A stretch of DNA of 64,000 nucleotides from positions 558,001 through 622,000 of the forward strand of contig NZ_JABFDM010000003.1 of assembly GCF_013178945.1 (NCBI RefSeq), written 5' to 3'. The position numbers were made by a program, and so were the translations under genes. Below are positions 21,208-30,231 of this stretch, piece by piece. The stretch's first letter is position 1. Each line of letters starts with the position of its first letter. This DNA is from Bradyrhizobium aeschynomenes (GTDB taxonomy: Bacteria; Pseudomonadota; Alphaproteobacteria; Rhizobiales; Xanthobacteraceae). The notes beneath the pieces were generated by a model, which was given only the letters and a program-made list of their open reading frames with translations, was not told the origin of the DNA and did not search any database.

Positions 21208-23925
21208 ATGGCCCAGCAACGCCGCGATCCTGACCAACGTCCCTCGCCGGAGGCCCTGCTCGAAGCGGCCCGGCGGGAGGACAGTCCTGCGGGCAAGCTC
21301 AAGATCTTCGTCGGCGCCGCGCCCGGCGTCGGCAAGACTTACGAAATGCTGTCGAGCGCGCATGCCAGGATGAGGGCGGGCGTCGACGTCGTCATCGGCT
21401 TCGTCGAGACCCATGGTCGCATCGAGACCGAGGCGCTGGTGCGCGGCCTCGAACTGATCCCGCGCAAGCGCATCACCTACAAGGACCAGGTCGTCGAGGA
21501 GATGGACCTCGACGCCGTGATCGCACGGCGGCCAAAGCTTGCGATCGTCGACGAGCTGGCGCACACCAATGTCGCCGGTAGCCGGCATCCCAAGCGCTAT
21601 CTCGACGTCGAGGAACTGCTGTCGCATGGCATCGATGTCTACACGGCGGTCAACGTCCAGCACATCGAGAGCCTGAATGACGTCGTCGCCCAGATCACCC
21701 ATGTGCGCGTGCGCGAGACAGTGCCGGACTCGATCCTCGACCGCGCCGATGCCATCGAGCTGATCGATCTCACCCCCGACGATCTGATCCAGCGGCTGAA
21801 GGAGGGCAAGGTCTATGTACCCAAGCAGGCCGAGCGCGCGCTGGAGCACTATTTCTCGCCCGGCAATCTGACCGCGCTGCGCGAGCTGGCTCTGCGCCGG
21901 ACCGCCGAGCGCGTCGACGAGCAGCTGCTCACCCACATGCAGGCCAACGCCATCGCCGGGCCCTGGGCCGCCGGCGAGCGCATTCTCGTCTGCGTGTCGG
22001 AGGATCCGCGCGCGATGAGCCTCGTGCGCTACACCAAGCGGCTCGCCGACCGCGTGCATGCGCCATGGACCGCGGTCACGATCGAGACCCGGCGCAATCT
22101 CCAACTCACCGACAAGCAGCGCGACCGGCTCGCCGATACGCTGAGGCTGGCGGAGAGCCTCGGCGCTGAGGCGCTGACGATCCCCGGCGTCGGCCGTCGC
22201 ATCGCTGACGACATCATCGGCTTTGCGCAGTCCAATAACGTCACCCAGATCATTATCGGCAAGTCCAGCCGTTCGCGCCTGTTCGAGATGATCAGGGGCT
22301 CGGTGGTGCATGATCTCGTCCGGCGCGCCGGCAACATCAGCATCCACGTCATCGCCGGCGAGGAGCATCAGGAAGCGACCAGCCCTGCCGTGCAGACCCG
22401 CGCGCGCAGCGAGCCGCTGCGGCCGCAGCCTTACGCCATGGCGCTGCTGACCACGGCGGTCGGCCTCGGCCTCGCCGAGCTGATCCAGCCAGTGTTCGGT
22501 ATCGAGAACGTCGATCTCGTGTTCCTCACCGCCGTTGTCGGGGTCGCCGCGCGTTACGGCCTCGGGCCCTCGCTGCTGGCGAGCTTCGTCGCCTCGCTCT
22601 GCTACAACTTCTTCTTCCTGCCGCCGCTCTATACGTTCACGATCACCGATCCGACCAACGTCGCGGCGTTCTTCTTCTTCATGCTGATCGCGATGCTGGT
22701 GTCGAACGTCGCCGCGCGCGTGCGGCTGCAGGCCGATTCGGCCACCTTGCGCGTCCGCACGACGGAGCAGCTCTATGCCTTCAGCCGCAAGCTCGCGGGC
22801 ACGGCGACGCTCGACGACGTGTTGTGGGCCACGGCCTATCAGGCGGCGCTCATGCTCAAGGTCCGCGTCGTGCTGCTGCTGCCGCAGGATGGCAAGCTCA
22901 CGGTCATGGCGGGCTATCCGCCGGAGGACCAGCTCGACGATGCCGATCTCGCGGCGGCGAGCTGGGCGTGGAGCAACGACCGCGCGGCCGGCCGCGGGTC
23001 CGACACGCTACCGGGCGCCAAGCGCCTGTTCCTGCCGATGCGCACCGGCCGCGGCCTGATCGGCGTCATCGGCATAGACGATGATCGCAGCGGGCCGCTG
23101 CTGACGCCGGACCAGCGCCGGCTGCTCGACGCGCTGGTCGACCAGGGTGCGCTCGCGATCGAGCGCGTGCTGCTGGTCGAGGACATGGACAAGGTCAAGC
23201 GCGCGATGGAGCAGGACCGGCTGCGCTCGGCGCTCTTGACCTCGATCTCGCATGACCTGAAGACGCCACTCGCCTCGGTGCTTGGCGCGGCGTCCACCAT
23301 GCGCGACCTCGCGACGCGGCTGTCCGACAAAGAGAAGCTGGACCTGCTCGCCACGGTCATCGACGAGTCCGAGCGGCTGAATCGTTTCATCGCCAATCTG
23401 CTCGACATGACCAAGCTGGAATCCGGCGCCATCGTGCCGAACGCGGCGCTGCATGACATCGGCGAGATCGTCGGCAGTGCGTTGCGGCGCGCGAGCAAGA
23501 TCCTCGCCGGCCACCATGTATCGCTCGATATGGCCCGCGATCTGCCGATGGTCGAGGTCGATGCCGTCCTGCTCGAGCAGGTGCTGTTCAACTTGCTCGA
23601 CAATGCCGCGAAGTATGCGCCAGCGGACACGTCGATCGCGATCCGTGCTACGCGGGACGGCAACTGGGTCGTGGTGGACATCCGCGATGAAGGCGACGGC
23701 ATTCCCGCTGATGAGGTCGAGCATGTGTTCGACAAGTTCTATCGCGTGCAGAAGGGTGACCAGGTGCGGCCCGGCACCGGGCTCGGACTTGCGATCTCGC
23801 GCGGCTTCATCGAGGCGATGCATGGTCGCATCTCCGCCGGCAACCGCACCGACCGGCGCGGCGCCATCCTCACCATCCGCCTGCCGGTGCCGGCACAGGC
23901 GAAACCCCTGGATACGGCCGCATGA
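21208..23925 (+). CDS. kdpD: Osmosensitive K+ channel histidine kinase KdpD
   Basis: 905-aa membrane sensor kinase. The N-terminal KdpD domain has Walker A 'GAAPGVGKT' at residues 36-44 and 'RRPKLAIVDELAHTNVAGSR'. A USP-like domain follows (about 255-375), then four close transmembrane helices (about 410-500), a GAF-like segment and the kinase core. The phosphoaccepting residue is H682 in 'SISHDLKTPLASVLG'; N, G1 and G2 boxes follow ('NLLDNAAKYAP', 'DEGDGIP', 'GTGLGLAIS'). It senses low K+ or osmotic change and phosphorylates KdpE. The stop overlaps the kdpE start (ATGA), indicating coupled translation. Confidence 0.96.
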   Translation: MAQQRRDPDQRPSPEALLEAARREDSPAGKLKIFVGAAPGVGKTYEMLSSAHARMRAGVDVVIGFVETHGRIETEALVRGLELIPRKRITYKDQVVEEMDLDAVIARRPKLAIVDELAHTNVAGSRHPKRYLDVEELLSHGIDVYTAVNVQHIESLNDVVAQITHVRVRETVPDSILDRADAIELIDLTPDDLIQRLKEGKVYVPKQAERALEHYFSPGNLTALRELALRRTAERVDEQLLTHMQANAIAGPWAAGERILVCVSEDPRAMSLVRYTKRLADRVHAPWTAVTIETRRNLQLTDKQRDRLADTLRLAESLGAEALTIPGVGRRIADDIIGFAQSNNVTQIIIGKSSRSRLFEMIRGSVVHDLVRRAGNISIHVIAGEEHQEATSPAVQTRARSEPLRPQPYAMALLTTAVGLGLAELIQPVFGIENVDLVFLTAVVGVAARYGLGPSLLASFVASLCYNFFFLPPLYTFTITDPTNVAAFFFFMLIAMLVSNVAARVRLQADSATLRVRTTEQLYAFSRKLAGTATLDDVLWATAYQAALMLKVRVVLLLPQDGKLTVMAGYPPEDQLDDADLAAASWAWSNDRAAGRGSDTLPGAKRLFLPMRTGRGLIGVIGIDDDRSGPLLTPDQRRLLDALVDQGALAIERVLLVEDMDKVKRAMEQDRLRSALLTSISHDLKTPLASVLGAASTMRDLATRLSDKEKLDLLATVIDESERLNRFIANLLDMTKLESGAIVPNAALHDIGEIVGSALRRASKILAGHHVSLDMARDLPMVEVDAVLLEQVLFNLLDNAAKYAPADTSIAIRATRDGNWVVVDIRDEGDGIPADEVEHVFDKFYRVQKGDQVRPGTGLGLAISRGFIEAMHGRISAGNRTDRRGAILTIRLPVPAQAKPLDTAA

Positions 23926-24611
23926 CCGGAGCTCCCATCAAGGTCCTGGCGATCGACGACGAGCCGCCGATCCGCAAGCTGCTGCGGATGGGGCTCGCGA
24001 CGCAGGGCTACGAGATCCTGGAGGCGCCGAGCGGCAAGGTCGCGCTTGAGAAGCTCGCCGAAGAGCCGGCTCTGATCATCCTCGATCTCGGCCTGCCCGA
24101 TATCGACGGACACGAGCTGTTGCGCACCATCCGGGCGCGCAATGAGAGCATCCCGATCGTCGTGCTGTCGAGCCGCGGTGACGAGGCCGGCAAGGTCAAG
24201 GCGCTCGATCTCGGCGCCGACGACTACATCACCAAGCCGTTCGGCATGGACGAGCTGCTGGCGCGGCTGCGCGCCGCGCTGCGTCACCAGCTGCAGGCGC
24301 AGGGCGAGCGCCCCGTGTTCCGCACCGGTGATCTCTCGGTCGACCTCGTGCGCCGCATCGTCAAGCTCGGCGAGCGTGAGGTCAAGCTGTCGCCGAAGGA
24401 GTACGACCTGCTGCGCGTCCTGGTGCAGCACGCCGGCAAGGTGCTGACACATCGCTTCCTGCTCAAGGAGCTGTGGGACGAACTGACCGACGCGCAGTAT
24501 CTGCGTGTCTATGTCCGCCAGTTGCGGCAGAAGATCGAAGCAGATCCTGAGCGGCCGCAATTCGTGCTGACGGAAACCGGGATCGGCTACCGCTTGCGCG
24601 CGCCGGACTGA
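23922..24611 (+). CDS. kdpE: KDP operon response regulator KdpE
   Basis: 229-aa OmpR-type regulator. The receiver domain (about 6-118) has the acidic pair 'AIDDEP', phosphoacceptor D55 in 'LIILDLGLPDIDG', the switch serine in 'VLSSRGDE' and K in 'ITKPFGMDELL'. The C-terminal winged helix (about 130-228) ends with 'YLRVYVRQLRQKIE' and 'ETGIGYRL'. Phosphorylated KdpE activates the kdp promoter, here expected near 16.2 kb. It overlaps kdpD by four bases. Confidence 0.96.
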   Translation: MTGAPIKVLAIDDEPPIRKLLRMGLATQGYEILEAPSGKVALEKLAEEPALIILDLGLPDIDGHELLRTIRARNESIPIVVLSSRGDEAGKVKALDLGADDYITKPFGMDELLARLRAALRHQLQAQGERPVFRTGDLSVDLVRRIVKLGEREVKLSPKEYDLLRVLVQHAGKVLTHRFLLKELWDELTDAQYLRVYVRQLRQKIEADPERPQFVLTETGIGYRLRAPD

Positions 24612-24612
24612 C

Positions 24613-24684
24613 GCTCTGCATCAGAAGGAGCAGAGCAGTTGATGCATCTTCGATTCACGCCGGCCTCCTCCCCGCTGGCGGGAG
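24613..24684. terminator. Two hairpins between convergent kdpE and the DUF2130 gene
   Basis: GCTCTGC (24613-24619) pairs with GCAGAGC (24630-24636), and CTCCCCGC (24668-24675) pairs with GCGGGAG (24678-24684) with one bulged C. The pair sits between two gene ends facing each other, so it probably terminates transcription from both sides, although neither hairpin has a clear T run. Confidence 0.5.
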
Positions 24685-24706
24685 ATGTCACTGAGCAAGC
24701 GCGCTT

Positions 24707-25981
24707 CTACTCCGCCGCCTCGCTCTTGCCCTCGATCAGCAGCACGTCGAGGCTCTCGATCTCCTGCATCGCGCGACCGGCGATGCCCTGCAAGTCGCCA
24801 TAGAGTCCCGCCGTCGAATCCAGCACGCCGCGCAGCTGTTCCTCGCGCTTGGCCCAGAGTCGCATCATGGTCTTGCGCTCGCGGTCGAGGTCCGACTGCA
24901 TCTCGGTGAAGCGCTCGACGATGGCGTCGATGCGGTGGCGGAATCGCGGCCCGGTGAGATAGGCGTAGACCATCTCCATCTTGGTCTGCTGGCCCTCCTG
25001 CGCGAGCTTGCTGCAGGCGACGTCGATCAAGGACTGTCGTAGGGCGAGCGACAGCGGCAGCGCGAAGCGCGGCTCGGCGACCCAGACGCCGTCGATCAGG
25101 TCGAAGCCATCGACGCCCTTGGGCAGCGCGGTAGAGACGATCAGCGCAATGTCGGCCTTGGCGGCGCGCTGGTCGTCGCGCAGCTTGACGAGCCACGCAT
25201 CGCTCCAGTTCTTGGTGCGCTTGGATTCCCACAGAATCGCGCCGCAGGCCTGGCCGCCTGGGCCTACCACGCGATGGATGACGTCGCCGCCGAACTCGCC
25301 CTTCGGCACGGGCTCGACGAGGTCGCGCGGAAAGCGCGCGCGCAGCTGCGATTCCAGCTCGATCTCCAGCGCCTCGCCCTGCAGCTGCTGCGAGCCTTGT
25401 TCGGCCTTGCGGCGGAGCTCCTCGATCTGGCGCTGCATGCCGGCGATCTGGGTCTCCTTCTCGGCGACCTTGGCCTTCAGCGACTCCTCCGCCTCGAGCC
25501 GGGCCTTGTCGCGCACCGCGACGAGTGACTCCTGCACCTTGGTCTCGATGGTGAGATCGAGCTCGCGACGGGCCTCGTCGAGCTCGCGCTGCTTGCGCAT
25601 CATCTCGGCCTGCGCCTTCTGCGCGTCGGCGAGCTTGGCGTCCTTGCTGACGATGGCCTCGTGCAGCTCGGCGAGCTGGCGGTCGCGATTGCCCATCTCG
25701 TCGGCGACGGCCTGGCGCGCCTTGTCGGCTTCGGCCTGCGCGATGGCCGCACGCTCGGCCTTCAGCTTGGCGGCGACCTGCTGATCGATCGCGGCCTTGG
25801 CCTGCGCGATCTGCTCCTGCGCTGCCTTGAGCTGCGCCTCGCGACGGCCGAAATCGGCTTCTTTCGCCTGGAGCTGCTTCTCGAACTGCCGGCGCGTCTC
25901 CGCGATCAGGGGCGCTGCGAGCTGCTCGGTCAGCTTGATCTCGGTGCGGCAGGAGGGGCAGACGATCTGAGGATCGGTCAT
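24707..25981 (-). CDS. DUF2130-family coiled-coil protein
   Basis: 424-aa protein from ATG 25981, with GGAGAGATGCG upstream. The N-terminus 'MTDPQIVCPSCRTEIKLTEQ' has a CxxC knuckle, followed by a long charged coiled coil (about residues 30-210). The C-terminal domain carries the DUF2130 pattern 'ILWESKRTKNWSDAWLVKLR' followed by 'DDQRAAKADIALIVSTALP', which has a nuclease-like D-ESK arrangement (E and K of a possible PD-(D/E)XK site). The family is annotated only as unknown function. A nucleic-acid role is inference from that arrangement. Confidence 0.85.
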   Translation of the reverse strand: MTDPQIVCPSCRTEIKLTEQLAAPLIAETRRQFEKQLQAKEADFGRREAQLKAAQEQIAQAKAAIDQQVAAKLKAERAAIAQAEADKARQAVADEMGNRDRQLAELHEAIVSKDAKLADAQKAQAEMMRKQRELDEARRELDLTIETKVQESLVAVRDKARLEAEESLKAKVAEKETQIAGMQRQIEELRRKAEQGSQQLQGEALEIELESQLRARFPRDLVEPVPKGEFGGDVIHRVVGPGGQACGAILWESKRTKNWSDAWLVKLRDDQRAAKADIALIVSTALPKGVDGFDLIDGVWVAEPRFALPLSLALRQSLIDVACSKLAQEGQQTKMEMVYAYLTGPRFRHRIDAIVERFTEMQSDLDRERKTMMRLWAKREEQLRGVLDSTAGLYGDLQGIAGRAMQEIESLDVLLIEGKSEAAE

Positions 25982-26083
25982 GATTCGCATCTCTCCATGG
26001 AGACCGAATCTAACCGGCCGCCGCGTGGCGTTTAACCCATGCGGACGGCTTATCCCACGCAATTATCCGCGATTCGCCGGGCC

Positions 26084-29000
26084 TCAGGCGCCGTGCGGCG
26101 TGGCCTCGGGCGCCGCATCCTTCTCGGGGGCCTTGATGCGGAACCAGGCGACATAGAGCGCCGGCAGGAACAACAGGGTCAGCACCGTGCCGACGATGAT
26201 GCCGCCCATCATGGCGTAAGCCATCGGGCCCCAGAATACCTCGCGCGCGATCGGGATCAGCGCGAGCGAGGCGGCGGCCGCCGTCAGCATGATCGGCCGC
26301 ATCCGGTGCTCGGTCGCCTCCATCACGGCGTCCCACGGCGGCCGGCCCTCGTCGCGCAGATGCTCGATCTGCACGATCAGGATGACGGAGTTGCGGATCA
26401 GGATGCCGATCAGCGCGAGCACGCCGAGGATAGCGACGAAGCCCAGCGGCGCGCCGCTCGGCAGCAGGGCAGCGACGACACCGATCAGGGCCAGCGGTGC
26501 CACCGCGAACACCAGGAAGAGCCGCTGGAAGCTCTGCAACTGCAGCATTAGGATCGTGGCCATCGCGAACAGCATCATCGGCACCACCGCGACGATCGGC
26601 GCCTGGCTCTTGGCGCTCTCCTCGACGCTGCCGCCGGTGACGACCTTGTAGCCGGCCGGAAGCTTGGCGTTGAAGGCCGTGATCGCCGGCTTGAGCTGAT
26701 CGACCACCGTGTTCGGCTGCACCTGATCGATCACGCTGGCTTTCAGTGTCAGCGTCGGCTGGCGCGAGCGGCGCCAGATCTCCGGCTGCTCGATCTGGTA
26801 GCGCAGGGTCGCCAGCGCCGCGAGCGGGATCGACTGGCCGTTCGATCCCGACAGCTGCAGGTCGCGCAAGGTCTCCAGCGACTGCCGTTCCTTGGCCTGG
26901 GCGCGGCCGCGGACGTCGATCAGATAGATGTCGTCGCGCACCTGCGTGATCGAGGTGCCGTCCAGCACGCTGTTCAGCGCGTTGGCGATGTCCTCGGAGG
27001 TGACGCCGAGCTGACGCGCCTTGTCCTGCAGCACGTCGACCTTCACGACGCGCGCGGGCTCCATCCAGTCGAAGATGACGGCGCCGAGATGGCTGTTGCC
27101 GCGCATCACGCCGGCAACCTCCTGGGCGATCTCGCGCACCTTCGCGACATCGGGCCCGCTGACGCGGTACTGCACGGGGCGGCCGACCGGCGGGCCGATG
27201 TCGAGCAGATGCACATAGGCGTCGGTGCCGGGGAAGGTCTTGGTCAGATAGGCCTGGAGCTTGGCGCGGGCGCGGTCGCGCGCCTCGAGGCTCTTGGTGA
27301 CGACGATGATCTGGCCGAACGAGACGTCGGCCGGCTGCACGTCGAACGACAGCACGAAGCGCTGTGCGCCGGAGCCGACATAGGTCGACCAACGGTCGAT
27401 GTCGGGATTGCCCTTCAGCGCCTCCTGCTCGAACTGCGCCATCTGCGCATTGGTCTCCGCGATCGAGGAATTCTGCGGCAGGTTGAAGTCGATGACGAGC
27501 TCGTTGCGGTCGGAGGAGGGGAAGAACTGCTGCTGCACGAAGCGCATGCCGAACACCGAGAGCCCGAAGATCAGCACCGTCGCGATGATCGTGGTCCAGC
27601 GATGCTGCATGCAGGCCTTCAGCATCGCACGGAACATCCGCGTCAGCCGGCCGCCCTCGGCATGATGGCTCGGCAGCGAGGCGGGGAGAATGGTGACGCC
27701 GAGCAGCGGCGTGAACAGCACGGCCACGATCCACGACACCACCAGCGACACCGCGATGACGACGAACAGCGTGAAGGTGAACTCGCCGGCGGCGCTGTTG
27801 TTGAGGCCGATCGGAATGAAGCCGGCCACCGTCACCAGCGTTCCCGTCAGCATCGGGAAGGCCGTGGAGGTGTAGACGTAGGTCGCCGCCTTGCGCAGGC
27901 TATCTCCCACTTCGAGCCGTGCCACCATCATCTCGACCGCGATCATGGCGTCATCGACCAGCAGGCCGAGCGCGATGATCAGCGCGCCGAGCGAGATGCG
28001 CTGCAGGGAAATGCCGGTATAGGCCATGACCAGGAAGGTGATCGCGAGCACCAGCGGGATCGAGATCGCGACGACGAGGCCGGCGCGCACGCCGAGGCTG
28101 ACGAAGCTGATCGCGAGCACGATGATGACGGCCTCGTACAGCGCCTTGGTGAAGCCGCCGACCGCTTCCTCGACGATCTTCGGCTGATCGGAGACGAGAT
28201 GCACGCCGACGCCGACCGGCAGGTCGGCGATGACCTTGGTCATCTCCTCCTTCAGCGCCTCGCCAAAATCGAGCAGGTTGGCGCCGGCCTTCATGCCGAT
28301 GGCAAGGCCGATCGCCGGCTGGCCGTTGAAGCGGAACAGCGAGGTCGGCGGATCCTCGTAGCCGCGCGTGATGGTGGCGACGTCGGTGAGCGGGAAGAAG
28401 CGGTCGTTGATGCGCAGGTTGATCGCCTTGAGGCTCTCCTCCGAGGTGAACTGGCCGGAGACCCGCACCGCGACCCGCTCAGGTCCCGCCTGCAGCACGC
28501 CGGACGGCGAGACCGCGTTCTGGGCCTGCAATGCCGTCAGGATGGTGCGCTGGTCGATGCCCAGCGCTGCGACCTTGCGCGGCGAGAACTCGAGATAGAT
28601 CACCTCGTTCTGCGCGCCGACGATGTCGACGCGGCCGACATTGGGCACGGTCAGCACCTTGGCGCGAACCTCCTCGACGCGGTCGCGCAGCTGGCGCTGG
28701 CTCAATCCGTCGCTGGTGAAGGCGTAGATGTTACCGAACACGTCGCCGAAGCGGTCGTTGAAGCCGGGGCCGATCACGCCCGAGGGGAAGTCGCCCTTGA
28801 TGTCGTTGATGAGGTTGCGCACCTGCAGCCAGGTCGGCACGACATCGCGCGCCTTGGTCGTGTCGCGCAAATTGACGAACACGGTGGTCTGGCCGGGCAC
28901 GGTCAGGCTCTTGGTGTAGTCGAGCGCCGGCAGCTCCTCGAGCTTCTTCTCGATGCGATCGGTGACCTGCCGCGTCATCTCCTCGGCGGAGGCACCCGGC

Positions 29001-29161
29001 CATTTGGCCTGGATCAGCATCGTCTTGATGGTGAAGGAGGGATCCTCCTCCCGGCCCAGATGCAGGTAGGAGTAGAGCCCCGCCGCCATGAAGGCGATCA
29101 TGAAATACCAGACGAGAGAGCGGTGCTCGAGCGCCCAGTCGGAGAGATTGAAGGACTTCAC
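26084..29161 (-). CDS. RND-family efflux pump, inner-membrane subunit
   Basis: 1025-aa transporter with the AcrB/MexB layout: a helix at residues 10-30, a large periplasmic loop, a six-helix bundle, then a second loop and bundle. The proton-relay acidic pair appears in 'ALGLLVDDAMIAVEMMVARL' in helix 4. The start is GTG 29161, which overlaps the stop of the adaptor gene upstream (GTGA). It exchanges protons for drugs, solvents or other toxic compounds together with an adaptor and an outer-membrane channel; no channel gene is in the operon. Two adaptor genes precede it, and a TetR gene is divergent, suggesting inducible efflux. Substrate unknown. Confidence 0.93.
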   Translation of the reverse strand: MKSFNLSDWALEHRSLVWYFMIAFMAAGLYSYLHLGREEDPSFTIKTMLIQAKWPGASAEEMTRQVTDRIEKKLEELPALDYTKSLTVPGQTTVFVNLRDTTKARDVVPTWLQVRNLINDIKGDFPSGVIGPGFNDRFGDVFGNIYAFTSDGLSQRQLRDRVEEVRAKVLTVPNVGRVDIVGAQNEVIYLEFSPRKVAALGIDQRTILTALQAQNAVSPSGVLQAGPERVAVRVSGQFTSEESLKAINLRINDRFFPLTDVATITRGYEDPPTSLFRFNGQPAIGLAIGMKAGANLLDFGEALKEEMTKVIADLPVGVGVHLVSDQPKIVEEAVGGFTKALYEAVIIVLAISFVSLGVRAGLVVAISIPLVLAITFLVMAYTGISLQRISLGALIIALGLLVDDAMIAVEMMVARLEVGDSLRKAATYVYTSTAFPMLTGTLVTVAGFIPIGLNNSAAGEFTFTLFVVIAVSLVVSWIVAVLFTPLLGVTILPASLPSHHAEGGRLTRMFRAMLKACMQHRWTTIIATVLIFGLSVFGMRFVQQQFFPSSDRNELVIDFNLPQNSSIAETNAQMAQFEQEALKGNPDIDRWSTYVGSGAQRFVLSFDVQPADVSFGQIIVVTKSLEARDRARAKLQAYLTKTFPGTDAYVHLLDIGPPVGRPVQYRVSGPDVAKVREIAQEVAGVMRGNSHLGAVIFDWMEPARVVKVDVLQDKARQLGVTSEDIANALNSVLDGTSITQVRDDIYLIDVRGRAQAKERQSLETLRDLQLSGSNGQSIPLAALATLRYQIEQPEIWRRSRQPTLTLKASVIDQVQPNTVVDQLKPAITAFNAKLPAGYKVVTGGSVEESAKSQAPIVAVVPMMLFAMATILMLQLQSFQRLFLVFAVAPLALIGVVAALLPSGAPLGFVAILGVLALIGILIRNSVILIVQIEHLRDEGRPPWDAVMEATEHRMRPIMLTAAAASLALIPIAREVFWGPMAYAMMGGIIVGTVLTLLFLPALYVAWFRIKAPEKDAAPEATPHGA

Positions 29162-30231
29162 GGCTGAGCTTCCTGATCGATGCGGACGGACTGGCCATCC
29201 TTGAGACTGTGCACGCCGGCGGTGACGACACGCTGCCCGGCCTCGAGACCGCCGGTGACGCGGACGCTGCCGTCCTCGTTGCGGGCGATGGTGATTTCCT
29301 GTCGCTTGACGGTCTTGCTGGCGGCGTCGACCAGCCAGACGAAGCTCTTGTCGTTCTGCTCGAGCACGGCCGAGCGCGGCAGCCTGATGACGGTCTTCTG
29401 CTCGGTGTCGAGCGTGGCGGTGACCGTCGTGCCGAGGCGCATGCTCTCCGGCGGATTGTCTAGCGTGATGCGGATGCGCCGCGTGCGGGTCGTGGCGTCG
29501 GCGCGCGGCGCGATCTCGCGCACCTTGCCTGCCGCGCTGATCTTCGGATCGACCTGCAGCCGCACCGTGAACGGTGTGCCCGCCTGCAAGCCGCCGGCGA
29601 TGTCGTCGCCGACATCGATGACCGCCTCGCGCACATCGGGCCGCGCCACGGTGACGACGCTCACGCCCGGCGAGACGACCTGTCCGACTTCCGCGCCCAC
29701 CGCGGTGACGATGCCCGCGAAATCCGCTTTCAGCTGGGCGTAGCCGAGCTGCTCTCGTGCCTTGGCGAGATTGGATTGCGCCTTGATCACCGACGCCTGT
29801 GCAGCCGCGCGCGACTGCTCGGCGCTTTCCAGTGTCGCCTTGGTCGTCGCATCGGTCTCCAGCAGGGTGCGCTGCCGTCCTTCGGTGCCGGTCGCATTGG
29901 TCAGCTGCGCCTGGCTGCGCGACACCTCTGCGGCGGAGGCGCGGACCGCGAGTTCGAGCGCGGCGGGATCGATCGCGGCCACCACCTGGTCCTGCTTGAC
30001 CATGTCGCCGACGAAGACGGGCCGCGCGATCAGCCGTCCCAGCACGCGGAAGCTGAGATCGGCCTTGTAGCGCGGCTCGATCGTGCCGGTGACGGCCGAG
30101 CCGTTGGCGGCCTGCGGCTCGACCTTCATCGACAGCACCGGCCGAACCGGCTCAGGGGCGGCGGCCTTGTCGTTGCAGCCGGCGAGCAGAGCAAGTGCGA
30201 GAAGCGGAATGGCCCAACGCATCGGCGTCAT
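29158..30231 (-). CDS. RND efflux periplasmic adaptor lipoprotein (second of two)
   Basis: 357-aa membrane fusion protein; ATG 30231 is chosen (a GTG one codon upstream is possible). The lipobox 'LALALLAGC' predicts lipid attachment at C19. Family segments follow: barrel-sandwich 'VTGTIEPRYKADLSFRVLGR' and its partner 'LGYAQLKADFAGIVTAVGAE', an alpha-hairpin between them, and the beta-barrel 'TVRLQVDPKISAAGKVREIA'. The start overlaps the upstream adaptor's stop by one base (TGATG), and its stop overlaps the pump start by three. The tight coupling implies a fixed ratio of both adaptors and pump. Confidence 0.9.
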   Translation of the reverse strand: MTPMRWAIPLLALALLAGCNDKAAAPEPVRPVLSMKVEPQAANGSAVTGTIEPRYKADLSFRVLGRLIARPVFVGDMVKQDQVVAAIDPAALELAVRASAAEVSRSQAQLTNATGTEGRQRTLLETDATTKATLESAEQSRAAAQASVIKAQSNLAKAREQLGYAQLKADFAGIVTAVGAEVGQVVSPGVSVVTVARPDVREAVIDVGDDIAGGLQAGTPFTVRLQVDPKISAAGKVREIAPRADATTRTRRIRITLDNPPESMRLGTTVTATLDTEQKTVIRLPRSAVLEQNDKSFVWLVDAASKTVKRQEITIARNEDGSVRVTGGLEAGQRVVTAGVHSLKDGQSVRIDQEAQP